Source of the DNA: Gemmatimonadota bacterium
GTDB lineage: Bacteria > Latescibacterota > UBA2968 > UBA8231
DNA: 14,444 nt
NCBI GenBank assembly: GCA_026706505.1
Contig: JAPOYQ010000237.1
Location: forward strand, 1-14,444
Direction of reading: 5' to 3'
Shown: positions 6,988-14,340 of the stretch, in pieces
Numbering within the stretch: the stretch's first letter is position 1
Layout of the letters: the number at the start of each line of letters is the position of its first letter
Made by a program: the position numbers and the translations under genes
The notes under the pieces: generated by a model
Database searches by the model: none
What the model saw: the letters and a program-made list of their open reading frames with translations, nothing else
Told to the model about the DNA's origin: nothing

Positions 6988-7272
6988 ATGATCGTATCTT
7001 TTGCTGATAAGCGTACTGCGAACGTTTTCTACGGTGTGCGCGACAGATCCTTTCCCATACAACTCCTGCAACGAGCGCGAGGGAAGCTGGATCGTATCAA
7101 CTCTGCTGCTAGCCTTCACGATCTTCGGGTCCCGTCAGGGAATCGGCTCGAACGGCTCAAGGGGGATCGACAAGACCAGTATAGGATCCGCGTTTCACGC
7201 GGCTGGCGGATATGCTTCGTATGGAAGGATGGGGACGTCTTCGAGGTTGAGTTGAGTAACCACTATGAATGA
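6988..7272 (+). CDS. higB: HigB-type toxin (RelE superfamily)
   Basis: A 94-aa protein of the HigB/plasmid-killer branch of the RelE fold. Toxins of this family cleave mRNA at the ribosome. The sequence shows the family pattern: MIVSFADKRTANVFYG at the start, then RARGKLDRINSAASLHDLRVPSGNRLE, RQDQYRIRVSRGWRICFVW (about residues 61-80) and VELSNHYE at the end. The YRIRV-x3-WRICF strand pair and basic residues are typical. The start is fixed by homology. There is no ribosome site and a -10-like box ends only 6 nt upstream, so the message may be leaderless. The toxin gene precedes the antitoxin gene, as is normal for higBA. The region is more AT-rich than its neighbours. Confidence 0.92.
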   Translation: MIVSFADKRTANVFYGVRDRSFPIQLLQRARGKLDRINSAASLHDLRVPSGNRLERLKGDRQDQYRIRVSRGWRICFVWKDGDVFEVELSNHYE

Positions 7273-7291
7273 GGAACAGAGAGGTAATGTG

Positions 7292-7612
7292 ATGAATGTA
7301 CCCACAGATCGAATTGCCACTCATCCCGGTGCTTTTCTTCTAGAGCAGATTGAGGATATGGAGCTGACCGTCAATGGATTGGCGCGGGACATCGACCTGC
7401 CCGCCACGAGGCTCCATGAAATCATTCACGAACGACGCGGCGTGACGGCTGAGACGGCGATCGCCCTTGGCGAGTACTTCGGCCAGACTCCAGAGTTCTG
7501 GATGAATGCTCAGAAGGTTTACGAATTATCGAGAGAACTGGTCCAGAATGGCGAGAAAATTCGTTCGAGGATCCGTCGTCGCGCCAAGGATCGGGCTGTA
7601 ATTGATGGATAA
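7292..7612 (+). CDS. higA: HigA-family antitoxin (XRE-type helix-turn-helix)
   Basis: A 106-aa antitoxin that should bind HigB and repress the higBA promoter. It has the HigA pattern HPGAFLLEQIEDM, then the helix-turn-helix LTVNGLARDIDLPATRLHEIIHERRGVTAETAIALGEYF, followed by TPEFWMNAQKVYEL. It ends in a basic tail (RSRIRRRAKDR). ATG 7292 is preferred because GAGAGGT (7279-7285) sits 6-7 nt before it and the protein then starts close to the HPG motif like its homologues. An ATG at 7265 would add nine residues and overlap higB by 8 bp. It lies 19 bp after higB and 6 bp before the glycosylase gene. Confidence 0.92.
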   Translation: MNVPTDRIATHPGAFLLEQIEDMELTVNGLARDIDLPATRLHEIIHERRGVTAETAIALGEYFGQTPEFWMNAQKVYELSRELVQNGEKIRSRIRRRAKDRAVIDG

Positions 7613-7618
7613 TAAAGC

Positions 7619-8323
7619 ATGAACCCGGCGCAATTTGTGGAGGCATTGAGTAAGCTGAAATTTGAGAATTCCTTTAACCCTTATTCAAATCGCTGTGTCG
7701 TTCACGACCTAGATGATGCACCGCAACGTCGTTTACAAACGTTATTGACTGTACTTGAGACTGCAACAAAACAGGATATTGATTCTATATGGATTGGGCG
7801 CGATCTTGGCTATCGCGGCGGTAGGCGGACAGGGATTGCCTTCACAGACGACGTGCATATTCACGGACACGCTGCAAGGTGGGGATTATCTATTCAGAGG
7901 CCAACGAAAGGTAACGTAGTTGCTGAGAAGACGGCTGCCGTTATCTGGAGCGTTCTTTCACAGATCAAGGTGTCCGTCTTCCTGTGGAATGTTTTCCCAT
8001 TGCATCCCCACGAACCCGGTAATCCTTTCAGCAATCGATCTCATAATTCTCTTGAGCGCAGGACCGGAGAGGAATTTCTCTCTCAACTCATCCTTCTTTT
8101 AAAGCCGCGCCGACTAGTTGCTATTGGGAATGATGCGGCACGAACAGCACGGCGCTTAAGGTATCGGCATAGAGTATTTCAAGTACGGCACCCTAGCTAT
8201 GGTGGCCAGACACAATTTTTAGCACAAATGTGCAAATTGTATAATCTGCAATTAGATCTTTTTCAAACCTCGCAACACTCTATTCAGTTGACTATTCCTC
8301 GGATATTGAAAATAAAAACATGA
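7619..8323 (+). CDS. Uracil-DNA glycosylase superfamily protein
   Basis: A 234-aa protein that resembles a UDG-superfamily group found beside other accessory genes. Such enzymes remove uracil or damaged bases from DNA; activity here is not proven. Motifs are IGRDLGYRGGRRTG (59-72, the place of the catalytic-water loop), LWNVFPLHPHEPGNP (122-136), LLKPRRLVAIGNDA (160-173) and VRHPSYGGQTQFL (189-201), the HPS-type DNA-intercalation loop. No iron-sulfur cysteine set is seen, unlike families 4 and 5. The last 25 or so residues are hydrophobic/basic and look like an added tail. The ATG lies 6 bp after the higA stop with only a weak ribosome site, so the gene is very probably cotranscribed with higBA. 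It is distinctly AT-rich, especially at its 3' end. Confidence 0.8.
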   Translation: MNPAQFVEALSKLKFENSFNPYSNRCVVHDLDDAPQRRLQTLLTVLETATKQDIDSIWIGRDLGYRGGRRTGIAFTDDVHIHGHAARWGLSIQRPTKGNVVAEKTAAVIWSVLSQIKVSVFLWNVFPLHPHEPGNPFSNRSHNSLERRTGEEFLSQLILLLKPRRLVAIGNDAARTARRLRYRHRVFQVRHPSYGGQTQFLAQMCKLYNLQLDLFQTSQHSIQLTIPRILKIKT

Positions 8324-8396
8324 GATCTAATCCCCCCGACCATTGGCCTTTTTGTCGGGACGTGTAGATTGTATTGTATAGGTGGAGGACAAACGG

Positions 8397-9014
8397 GTGA
8401 TACAGCGCGCATACATACACCTCATATGGGTCGGCTTTCTGTTGGCGAGTGGGGCCGAGGCCGTGCGCATCCAAGATGTCGTGCCCGAAGAGGTGCCCAA
8501 GCGGAAGCACGACGGATACTATGCTGCGGTAGGGATAGGCTTCATCAACTTGGATCATCGCGGCTCGGGCGTGCGCGTCCCCTTGGGGTTTAGGGCGGTC
8601 TTCAACCGCTTGCGCCTCATCTGCTCGGCCAATGTGCTCGATGTGAGTTTTCACGAAGGCGACGATTACGACCCTCGTTACTTCCGGCCCTATCCCACCC
8701 GTACCTACTGCTTTGATACGCGGACTGGATACCGCGTGGCGGACTACCGCTGCTCGGGCGGCACGGATTGGCTGCGCTCGCTCAGTGCGGATCTGGCCTA
8801 TATTGTCCTCGACGAGGTGTGGATCGCCGGGCGACCGGGCAAGCTGTTTGCCGGGGGAGGCTACCGCCACCTAAGTCCAGCGACGGCGTATGGAACCCTG
8901 GGATTGTTTTTCGATGCTCCGGGCCGAACCGTCGGCGGTTTCAAGGTCCTAGTCGGCAGGGGCTACGTCACCTTGGGCCTGCTGTGGGGCTTTGATTTGC
9001 GCCGCGTCTTTTAG
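8397..9014 (+). CDS. Small exported outer-membrane beta-barrel-like protein
   Basis: A 205-aa protein of unrecognised family. GTG 8397 is preferred over GTG 8382 because GGAGGA (8384-8389) lies 7 nt before it. The protein then opens with a normal signal peptide (MIQRAYIHLIWVGFLLASGAEA, cut after about residue 22). The mature part contains short strands separated by Gly- and Asp-rich turns, a cysteine pair in TYCFDTRTGYRVADYRC, and ends in ...GFDLRRVF with a terminal aromatic residue. This fits an outer-membrane barrel. It is followed 7 bp later by the heparinase-like gene, so the two probably form an operon. A role in binding or passing polysaccharide fragments is possible but only inferred from context. 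Confidence 0.75.
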   Translation: MIQRAYIHLIWVGFLLASGAEAVRIQDVVPEEVPKRKHDGYYAAVGIGFINLDHRGSGVRVPLGFRAVFNRLRLICSANVLDVSFHEGDDYDPRYFRPYPTRTYCFDTRTGYRVADYRCSGGTDWLRSLSADLAYIVLDEVWIAGRPGKLFAGGGYRHLSPATAYGTLGLFFDAPGRTVGGFKVLVGRGYVTLGLLWGFDLRRVF

Positions 9015-9021
9015 AGGGTGT

Positions 9022-11571
9022 ATGATCGTCTTGGCCTTTTGCGCCGCCTTGGCTCTCGCGCCTGTGGGCGCTGCCGCGCAGAAGCTGTCCGCCGAAGTGC
9101 ATCCGGGCTTGCTCTTTTCAGCCGAAGACATTCCCCTGCTCAAAGAGCGCATCCAGCGCGAACCGTATGCTACGTGGTGGCGGATGGTGTTGCAGCGGGC
9201 GCGAAACACCCCGGCGCCCATTGTCAACGAGCGCGCCGAGGTCCGCTACGCCAAGTCTCTCGCCTTCGCTTGGCTGATGACCGACAATACCGCGTTTGCC
9301 AAACGCGCATTGGAAGTCATGCAGGGAGTGGCGTTCCCGCCGCGAGGGGGCGATTTGGGCGAGCCGCACAACGAGGGCGAGGTCGTGGCTCAGTACGCCG
9401 TGGCGTACGACATCCTGCACCCCTATGCTGCGGCCAACGACCCCCAAGCCCTGCAGGAGATGCGGTTGATTCTCGGCGAGGAAGCCGATCGCCTGTGGAA
9501 GGGCATTGTGATTGGCAAGGTGGGGTTTGGGCTGTTCCCGGTCAAAATTCTCTTGCACGAGACTCCGCATCTCGACAACTGGCACATCCGCGCATACGGT
9601 GGCCTCGGGCTGGCGGCTATGGCCTTGAGCGAGTACACCAGTGGCCAAGGCACGCCGCAGGAGTGGGCTGATCGCGCCTTTGAGATGGTTACCAGTAGCC
9701 TCGACTTCCAGATTGAAGGAAGGGACGGGGGATACGCGGAGGGGCCGTTCTACAGCCGCTACGCTGCGGATGTCTATTTGCCCTACTTGTTCTCGCTCAA
9801 GAACCGCACCGGCTTGGACTTGTTTGCCGATCCCAAGATCGAGAAGATGCACGAGTGGTCCCTGAACCTGCGACTGCCCAATGGCCGGCGGCCCAACATC
9901 GACGATGGCCACTTAGACGATTTCTACGGGCATTACCTAGCGGCTGTGCAAGCCAACGGCGGGGTCCATCGCTGGGACTGGGAAAACAACGAGCGCGGCC
10001 TGTACGTGCGCCAGTTTTCCGAGATGGACGCCATTGCCCTGTACGACGACAGCGTGCCCGCGCAAGAGCCGACGCACGGCCCGTCGGTTTTTATGCCGGG
10101 GGCTGGCGACGCCGTCTTCCGCAGCGATTGGTCGCCCGCGGCTACTTACATGCTCTTGCGCGGCGAAAACGGCACGGCACGCGAGCACGGGTTTGCGCAC
10201 GAGCACCCCGACGGGACCAGCTTTGTGATCTACGCCGACGGCGAAATGCTGGCCCTAGATGCGGGGTACATCAATTTTGACAACCACGACAGGGTCAACA
10301 AAGGCCGCGACCACAACGTGGTGCTGGTCGATGGCAATGGGCCGCCGCGCCGGATCTTGCCCGTGGTGGGGACCATCGGCGACCGCAACGATGCTTTTAT
10401 CGAGGGGTTCTTCACGAGTGCCGCTGGCGACTACGCGGAAGTCCGCACTGCCTATCGGGGTGTCGAGCTGAGGCGGCGGGTCTTTTTTGCCGACCACAGC
10501 TACTTCCTCGTGGCCGACGAAATCGACGATCCGGGCCGTCGCCACACCTACGAGTGGCGGCTGCACGGCAACGGCGGCGGCACCAGCGGGGGCGCGTATG
10601 TTCGCGTGGGCAACTTGGCGCGTTGGACGCGGGACAAGGCCGAGTTGCTGGCGTTTTTGCCCGATCAGCCCGGCCGAGTTGCGCTTGAGAGCGAGGCGAT
10701 CCACTCCTTTGACTATCGCCAAGAGCAGACCCACGCGGTATTGCGGGTGCAGCAAGAGGGCGTCGATGGAGGGTACCTAGCGGTGCTGTATCCTCGGGCG
10801 ATTAGGGAGGCCAAGCCGGCGTTTGAGACCGCATCCGCGCAAGGAGCCGAGGCGGCTTTGGTGGCGTTGGCCGAGGCGCGGGATGTGGCTTGGCTCCGTA
10901 GCGGTAATGCGTCTGAGGCCGCTGTATCCGGGCCGGATGCGCATTTGGTCAGCGACGCCCGCTTTGGCTATGTTCGCTATGTCGATGGGCAGCTCACCCG
11001 CTTTGTAGCGCAAGATGCGACCTACCTTTTGGCCGACGGAGAGACGGTGTTCCGCGCCAGTGAAATGATAGACGTGAGCATGGGACGAGACGACTATGCG
11101 GGTTTCGTGCGCGGTCCCGACGCGGGCTATCAGTTAAAGATGCCCCATTCGGGGAACGAGTGGACCGCGGCTCGTTTTCTCGGCGGCGCATGGTGGGATA
11201 CAGCCGTCGAAGGCGACCTGATTGTGCTGGAGTTGGCGGGCGAAGGGACGCTAGAACTGAGCGCTGACCAGCACGTCGAAGCGCAAAAGGGGGCGCACCC
11301 GCGTCCCGAGCGCTACGCCTTGGATCCCAACGCGCCCAATCCGTTCAATCCGACGACCAAAATCCGCTTCGATTTGCCCACTTCCAGCTTGGTGCAACTA
11401 ACGGTGTACAACGTCTTGGGGCAGGAGGTCGAGCGGCTGGTGGAGAGACGGATGCCGCCGGGGCGACACGAGGTAGAATGGGACGCGTCTGGCTACCGGA
11501 GCGGCCTCTATTTCTACGCGCTCAAAGCCGATTCTTACCGCGCACAGCACAAGATGATTCTGCTGCGCTGA
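9022..11571 (+). CDS. Secreted heparinase II/III-like polysaccharide lyase with C-terminal sorting domain
   Basis: An 849-aa secreted enzyme. The signal peptide (MIVLAF...APVGAAAQ) is cut near residue 20. Residues ~25-340 form the helical toroid seen in alginate and heparin lyases, with LDNWHIRAYGG (184-194, N186 and H188) and GRDGGYAEGPFYSRY (233-247, Y238). Residues ~355-640 match the heparinase II/III beta-sandwich: EHGFAHEHPDGTSFVIYADGE (388-408), then LDAGY and GRDHNVVLVDG. These His/Tyr/Asn positions are those used in beta-elimination by the family. Residues ~765-849 are a FlgD-like/type-IX-secretion-like C-terminal domain (PNAPNPFNPTTKIRFDLP...VYNVLGQEV...GLYFYAL). ATG 9022 is chosen for the signal peptide and an AGAGGG site, though spacing is short; an ATG at 8992 would bury the signal peptide. 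The substrate, an anionic or uronic-acid glycan, cannot be fixed. Confidence 0.88.
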   Translation: MIVLAFCAALALAPVGAAAQKLSAEVHPGLLFSAEDIPLLKERIQREPYATWWRMVLQRARNTPAPIVNERAEVRYAKSLAFAWLMTDNTAFAKRALEVMQGVAFPPRGGDLGEPHNEGEVVAQYAVAYDILHPYAAANDPQALQEMRLILGEEADRLWKGIVIGKVGFGLFPVKILLHETPHLDNWHIRAYGGLGLAAMALSEYTSGQGTPQEWADRAFEMVTSSLDFQIEGRDGGYAEGPFYSRYAADVYLPYLFSLKNRTGLDLFADPKIEKMHEWSLNLRLPNGRRPNIDDGHLDDFYGHYLAAVQANGGVHRWDWENNERGLYVRQFSEMDAIALYDDSVPAQEPTHGPSVFMPGAGDAVFRSDWSPAATYMLLRGENGTAREHGFAHEHPDGTSFVIYADGEMLALDAGYINFDNHDRVNKGRDHNVVLVDGNGPPRRILPVVGTIGDRNDAFIEGFFTSAAGDYAEVRTAYRGVELRRRVFFADHSYFLVADEIDDPGRRHTYEWRLHGNGGGTSGGAYVRVGNLARWTRDKAELLAFLPDQPGRVALESEAIHSFDYRQEQTHAVLRVQQEGVDGGYLAVLYPRAIREAKPAFETASAQGAEAALVALAEARDVAWLRSGNASEAAVSGPDAHLVSDARFGYVRYVDGQLTRFVAQDATYLLADGETVFRASEMIDVSMGRDDYAGFVRGPDAGYQLKMPHSGNEWTAARFLGGAWWDTAVEGDLIVLELAGEGTLELSADQHVEAQKGAHPRPERYALDPNAPNPFNPTTKIRFDLPTSSLVQLTVYNVLGQEVERLVERRMPPGRHEVEWDASGYRSGLYFYALKADSYRAQHKMILLR

Positions 11572-11577
11572 TCTGCT

Positions 11578-12021
11578 TTACTTTTCGATGACGTAGCGCA
11601 GTATGTCCGCGACTTGCTCGGGCGCATCGGCCACGGCGAGCGCGGCCGCATCCACCTCCTTGAGCGCGTGTTGCAACTCGGGTGGGTGGAGGACGATCAG
11701 CGGCTTGTTGCAGGCGGCGGCAAACCCGGCGTCAAAAGCCGCGTTCCACTGGCGGTACTGATCGCCGAAGCGAACCACTACCAAGTCGGCGTCGCGGATT
11801 AGGGTGCGGGTGCGGATGGCGTTGAGCTGCGCGCCTTTGTGATCCTTCCAAAAGCTGCTTTCCTCCGGCCCGAGAATGTCGATGCCGCAGTTGTCGCTGG
11901 CCGCGTGATCGGTGACCGGAGCGGTGAATTCGACCGGCAGGTCGCTGGCCGCTTGGACGATGCGCTCGCGCCAGTCGCTGTGAATCTCGCCGGATAGATA
12001 GACCTTCCACTGCTTGGACAT
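11578..12021 (-). CDS. ytoQ: YtoQ family protein
   Basis: A 147-aa protein matching the YtoQ (DUF2872) family end to end. This family has a nucleoside-deoxyribosyltransferase-like fold and no settled function. Key stretches are VYLSGEIHSDWRERI (7-21), PVTDHAASDNCGIDILG (35-51), SSFWKDHKGAQLNAIRTRT (55-73), DLVVVRFGDQYRQWNAAFDAG (79-99) and LKEVDAAALAVADAPEQV (120-137). AAGGAA just upstream of ATG 12021 supports the start. It converges on the lyase gene with only 6 bp between the stops and is transcribed divergently from the coiled-coil gene at 12154. No signal peptide is present; it should be cytoplasmic. Confidence 0.92.
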   Translation of the reverse strand: MSKQWKVYLSGEIHSDWRERIVQAASDLPVEFTAPVTDHAASDNCGIDILGPEESSFWKDHKGAQLNAIRTRTLIRDADLVVVRFGDQYRQWNAAFDAGFAAACNKPLIVLHPPELQHALKEVDAAALAVADAPEQVADILRYVIEK

Positions 12022-12153
12022 GGGGTTCCTTTTGGCGTGATGAGTTGGATGGTAGAGGGCGGATGACGCAATTTGTCGCGATTGCGGCCAGCCGCTATCT
12101 TTTTTGCGATGTTAAGGCCGTTGTCAGGCGATGTCAACCTAGGAGAGTTTGCC

Positions 12154-12447
12154 ATGAAATCGGCACTGGAACTGGCCATGGAAAAGGCCAACGAGGCAGT
12201 CGGGGGTGCAGAGGGGATTAAGCTGACAGACGAACAGAAAGAGGCCATAGACCAAGTGCGCAAGCAGTACGAGGCCAAGTGGGCCGAGCAAGAGATTGCG
12301 TTTACGGGCCAGTTAGAGCAGGCCACGGGTGCAGACCCGCAGGCCCTTGTCGAAGCACGCCGCCAAGTGCAGGAGCAAATGAGCAAAGTCCGCAACGAGC
12401 TTTTTGCCGAGCGCGACGCCAAAATCGAGGCGATTCGCAACCAGTAA
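12154..12447 (+). CDS. Small charged coiled-coil protein, unknown function
   Basis: A 97-aa protein that I do not recognise by family. It is almost wholly helical and rich in Glu, Lys, Gln and Ala: MKSALELAMEKA, then KLTDEQKEAIDQVRKQYEAKWAEQEIAF, then a helix from about residue 62 to the end with heptad-like spacing. It has no signal peptide or cysteine. ATG 12154 is chosen because AGGAGA (12141-12146) is 7 nt upstream; an ATG at 12073 lacks such a site. It is followed 35 bp later by the CocE-like hydrolase gene. It may be a small structural or chaperone-like cytoplasmic protein. Confidence 0.8.
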   Translation: MKSALELAMEKANEAVGGAEGIKLTDEQKEAIDQVRKQYEAKWAEQEIAFTGQLEQATGADPQALVEARRQVQEQMSKVRNELFAERDAKIEAIRNQ

Positions 12448-12482
12448 GGGTGCGGCTACTCTTCAACCCACCGGGACCAACT

Positions 12483-14162
12483 ATGCAGCCAAACTACGCA
12501 GTCGATATGAGATTGAACATCCGAACGCCTATGCGGGACGGTGTAGATCTTTCTTCCGACATCTATCTGCCAAAGGCATCGGGTAGGTTTCCGACCGTGC
12601 TGATGCGCACGCCGTACGACAACAACACGTCGCTCATGATCGAGAAGGCCATGCGGCTGGCCAATAACGGCTATGCCTGCGTCATCCAAGATGTGCGGGG
12701 GCGCTGGGACTCCGATGGCGTGCACTACGCGCTGTTCGGCCACGGCCCAGACGGTTTTGATACGCAGGAATGGATTGGCCAGCAGGAGTGGAGCGACGGC
12801 AAGATCGGCATGGCCGGAGGCTCGTACCTCGGATGGGTGCAGTGGCAGAGCGCGCCGCACCGCAGCCAGTACCTGACGTGCATAGCACCAAGGGTGATGT
12901 GCGGCGATCTGTACTCGGGCCTAATACACCCCGGCGGGGCGTTCCAGCTCAACGTCGCCCTCACTTGGGGGATGCGGACCAATGGCCGCACCGCCCAGAG
13001 CATCGAGTACCACAATTGGACGGAGGCCTTCCGCTCGATCCCACTCATCGACATGGATCAACAGGCGGGCCGAACCCTACAGTTTTGGCGGGATTGGGTA
13101 ACGCACACCGAATACGACTCCTACTGGGACTCGGTCAACGTCGAAAACAAGTGGGGCGAAATCGCGGCCCCCGCGCTGATAATGGGAGGCTGGTACGACC
13201 TGTACTCCCACAACAACTGTATCAACTTCAACGGTCTGAGGCTGCACGGGCGGACACCCGAAGCTAGGCAAAGTCAGCTCATCGTCGGGCCTTGGCCGCA
13301 CGCGCTCAGTGTTTCTACCAAGACCGGCGACGTCGACTTTGGCGCGAACTCGCTGTACGACTTGGAGGATTTGGAGTTGCGCTGGTTTGATTACTGGCTG
13401 AAGGGCATTGACAACGGCATCGTCGGCGAGGCCCCGCTGCGGCTTTTCATAATGGGCGTCAATGAATGGAGAGACGAGAGCGAGTGGCCGCTGGCTAGGA
13501 CCGACTGGCAAAAGTGGTATTTGCACTCTGCTGGCAACGCCAACACGCTGTTGGGCGACGGCCGTCTAGCGCCGGAGGAGCCGGGCGACGAGCCGGCAGA
13601 TCACTTTGTGTACGATCCCGATTTTCCCGTGCAGACTGTGGGCGGCAACAACTGTTGCTCGCCCCATATCGTGCCCTGGGGGCCGTACGACCAGCGCGAT
13701 GTGGAGATGAGGTCCGATGTGCTCTGCTACACCAGCGAGCCTTTGGAAGCTGACCTCGAAGTGACAGGACCGATCAAGGTCGTTCTATATGCGGCTACAG
13801 ACGGGCTAGATACCGACTGGACCGCCAAGCTGGTAGACGTGTCAACGAGTGGGTACGCCAAGAATCTCTGCGATGGCATCGTCCGGGCGCGCTACCGAGA
13901 GGGCTTCGCCGCACCCAAGTTGCTCCAGCCCGATCAAACGTACCAGTACGAAATCGATCTCGCCGTTACCGGCAATGTCTTCAAGAAGGGGCACAGGATC
14001 AGAGTCGAAGTGTCTTCATCCAATTTTCCGCGCTTCGACAGAAACCACAACACCGGCAACGACCTCGGCACAGACACTGAAATGCGCCGCGCGCAACAGA
14101 CGGTGCAACACTCTAGAACATATCCGTCTCATGTACTATTGCCGGTGATTCCGCACCAGTAG
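12483..14162 (+). CDS. CocE/NonD family alpha/beta hydrolase (X-Pro dipeptidyl-peptidase S15-like)
   Basis: A 559-aa cytoplasmic hydrolase. Residues ~8-275 are the S15/CocE alpha/beta-hydrolase core: RTPMRDGVDLSSDIYLP (14-30), QDVRGRWDSDG (69-79) and the nucleophile elbow GGSYLGW with Ser114. Asp239 in GGWYDLYSHNN and His273 in GPWPHAL complete the expected triad. Residues ~320-555 are the C-terminal jelly-roll domain of the family (FIMGVNEWRDESEWP, later DTDWTAKLVDV, and KGHRIRVEVSSSNFPRFDRN). Such enzymes cleave acyl-ester or amide bonds or Xaa-Pro peptides; the substrate is unknown. ATG 12483 is preferred since MQPNYAVDMRLNIRTPM fits the family start, though the ribosome site is weak. GTG 12450, three bases after the upstream stop, is an in-frame alternative. 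The open frame back to 12279 runs through the coiled-coil gene and is not coding. Confidence 0.9.
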   Translation: MQPNYAVDMRLNIRTPMRDGVDLSSDIYLPKASGRFPTVLMRTPYDNNTSLMIEKAMRLANNGYACVIQDVRGRWDSDGVHYALFGHGPDGFDTQEWIGQQEWSDGKIGMAGGSYLGWVQWQSAPHRSQYLTCIAPRVMCGDLYSGLIHPGGAFQLNVALTWGMRTNGRTAQSIEYHNWTEAFRSIPLIDMDQQAGRTLQFWRDWVTHTEYDSYWDSVNVENKWGEIAAPALIMGGWYDLYSHNNCINFNGLRLHGRTPEARQSQLIVGPWPHALSVSTKTGDVDFGANSLYDLEDLELRWFDYWLKGIDNGIVGEAPLRLFIMGVNEWRDESEWPLARTDWQKWYLHSAGNANTLLGDGRLAPEEPGDEPADHFVYDPDFPVQTVGGNNCCSPHIVPWGPYDQRDVEMRSDVLCYTSEPLEADLEVTGPIKVVLYAATDGLDTDWTAKLVDVSTSGYAKNLCDGIVRARYREGFAAPKLLQPDQTYQYEIDLAVTGNVFKKGHRIRVEVSSSNFPRFDRNHNTGNDLGTDTEMRRAQQTVQHSRTYPSHVLLPVIPHQ

Positions 14163-14226
14163 ACAGCGGTTGCTCGCCGTTCAATTTTCACGGGTAGCAA
14201 GTACCTGCAGCAAGCATCGGCGACAA

Positions 14227-14255
14227 TTGACAGTGCAAATTTTAGGGCCTACTAT
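14227..14255 (+). promoter_or_regulatory. Promoter of gltA
   Basis: TTGACA (14227-14232), a 17-bp spacer, and TACTAT (14250-14255) form a good housekeeping-type promoter. The predicted start near 14262 leaves a leader of about 79 nt. Confidence 0.6.
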
Positions 14256-14285
14256 CTGAATAAAAACAGCATACCTATCTCGCTT

Positions 14286-14315
14286 GGGGCGCGATTCAGC
14301 GCCCTCGGGACCGAG
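14286..14315 (+). promoter_or_regulatory. Hairpins in the gltA leader
   Basis: GGGCGC (14287-14292) pairs perfectly with GCGCCC (14299-14304) around a 6-nt loop. A second small stem CTCG/CGAG (14304-14307 with 14312-14315) follows or competes for base 14304. No T-run follows, so this is not a terminator. It may stabilise the message or affect translation of gltA, whose ribosome site is AAGGAGA at 14327-14333. Confidence 0.4.
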
Positions 14316-14340
14316 TTACATTAATTAAGGAGAACAAGAC

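Noticed and set aside
8335..8359. CCCGAC/GTCGGG inverted repeat after the glycosylase gene
   Set aside because: It has a 13-nt loop and no T-run after the stem; it may be a weak transcript end but cannot be supported as a terminator.
6884..8388. Shared GGTGGAG near both edges of the AT-rich higBA-glycosylase segment, as possible attachment sites
   Set aside because: Seven bases only, no longer match around them and no integrase or tRNA nearby; not enough for att sites.
12084..12105. GCGG/CCGC hairpin followed by TATC and six T on the plus strand
   Set aside because: The stem is only 4 bp, and no plus-strand gene ends just upstream because ytoQ on the minus strand intervenes; too weak to call a terminator.
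12279..12482. N-terminal extension of the CocE-like hydrolase
   Set aside because: It overlaps the coiled-coil gene in another frame and its sequence (Arg/Pro/Cys-rich) does not resemble hydrolase N-termini.
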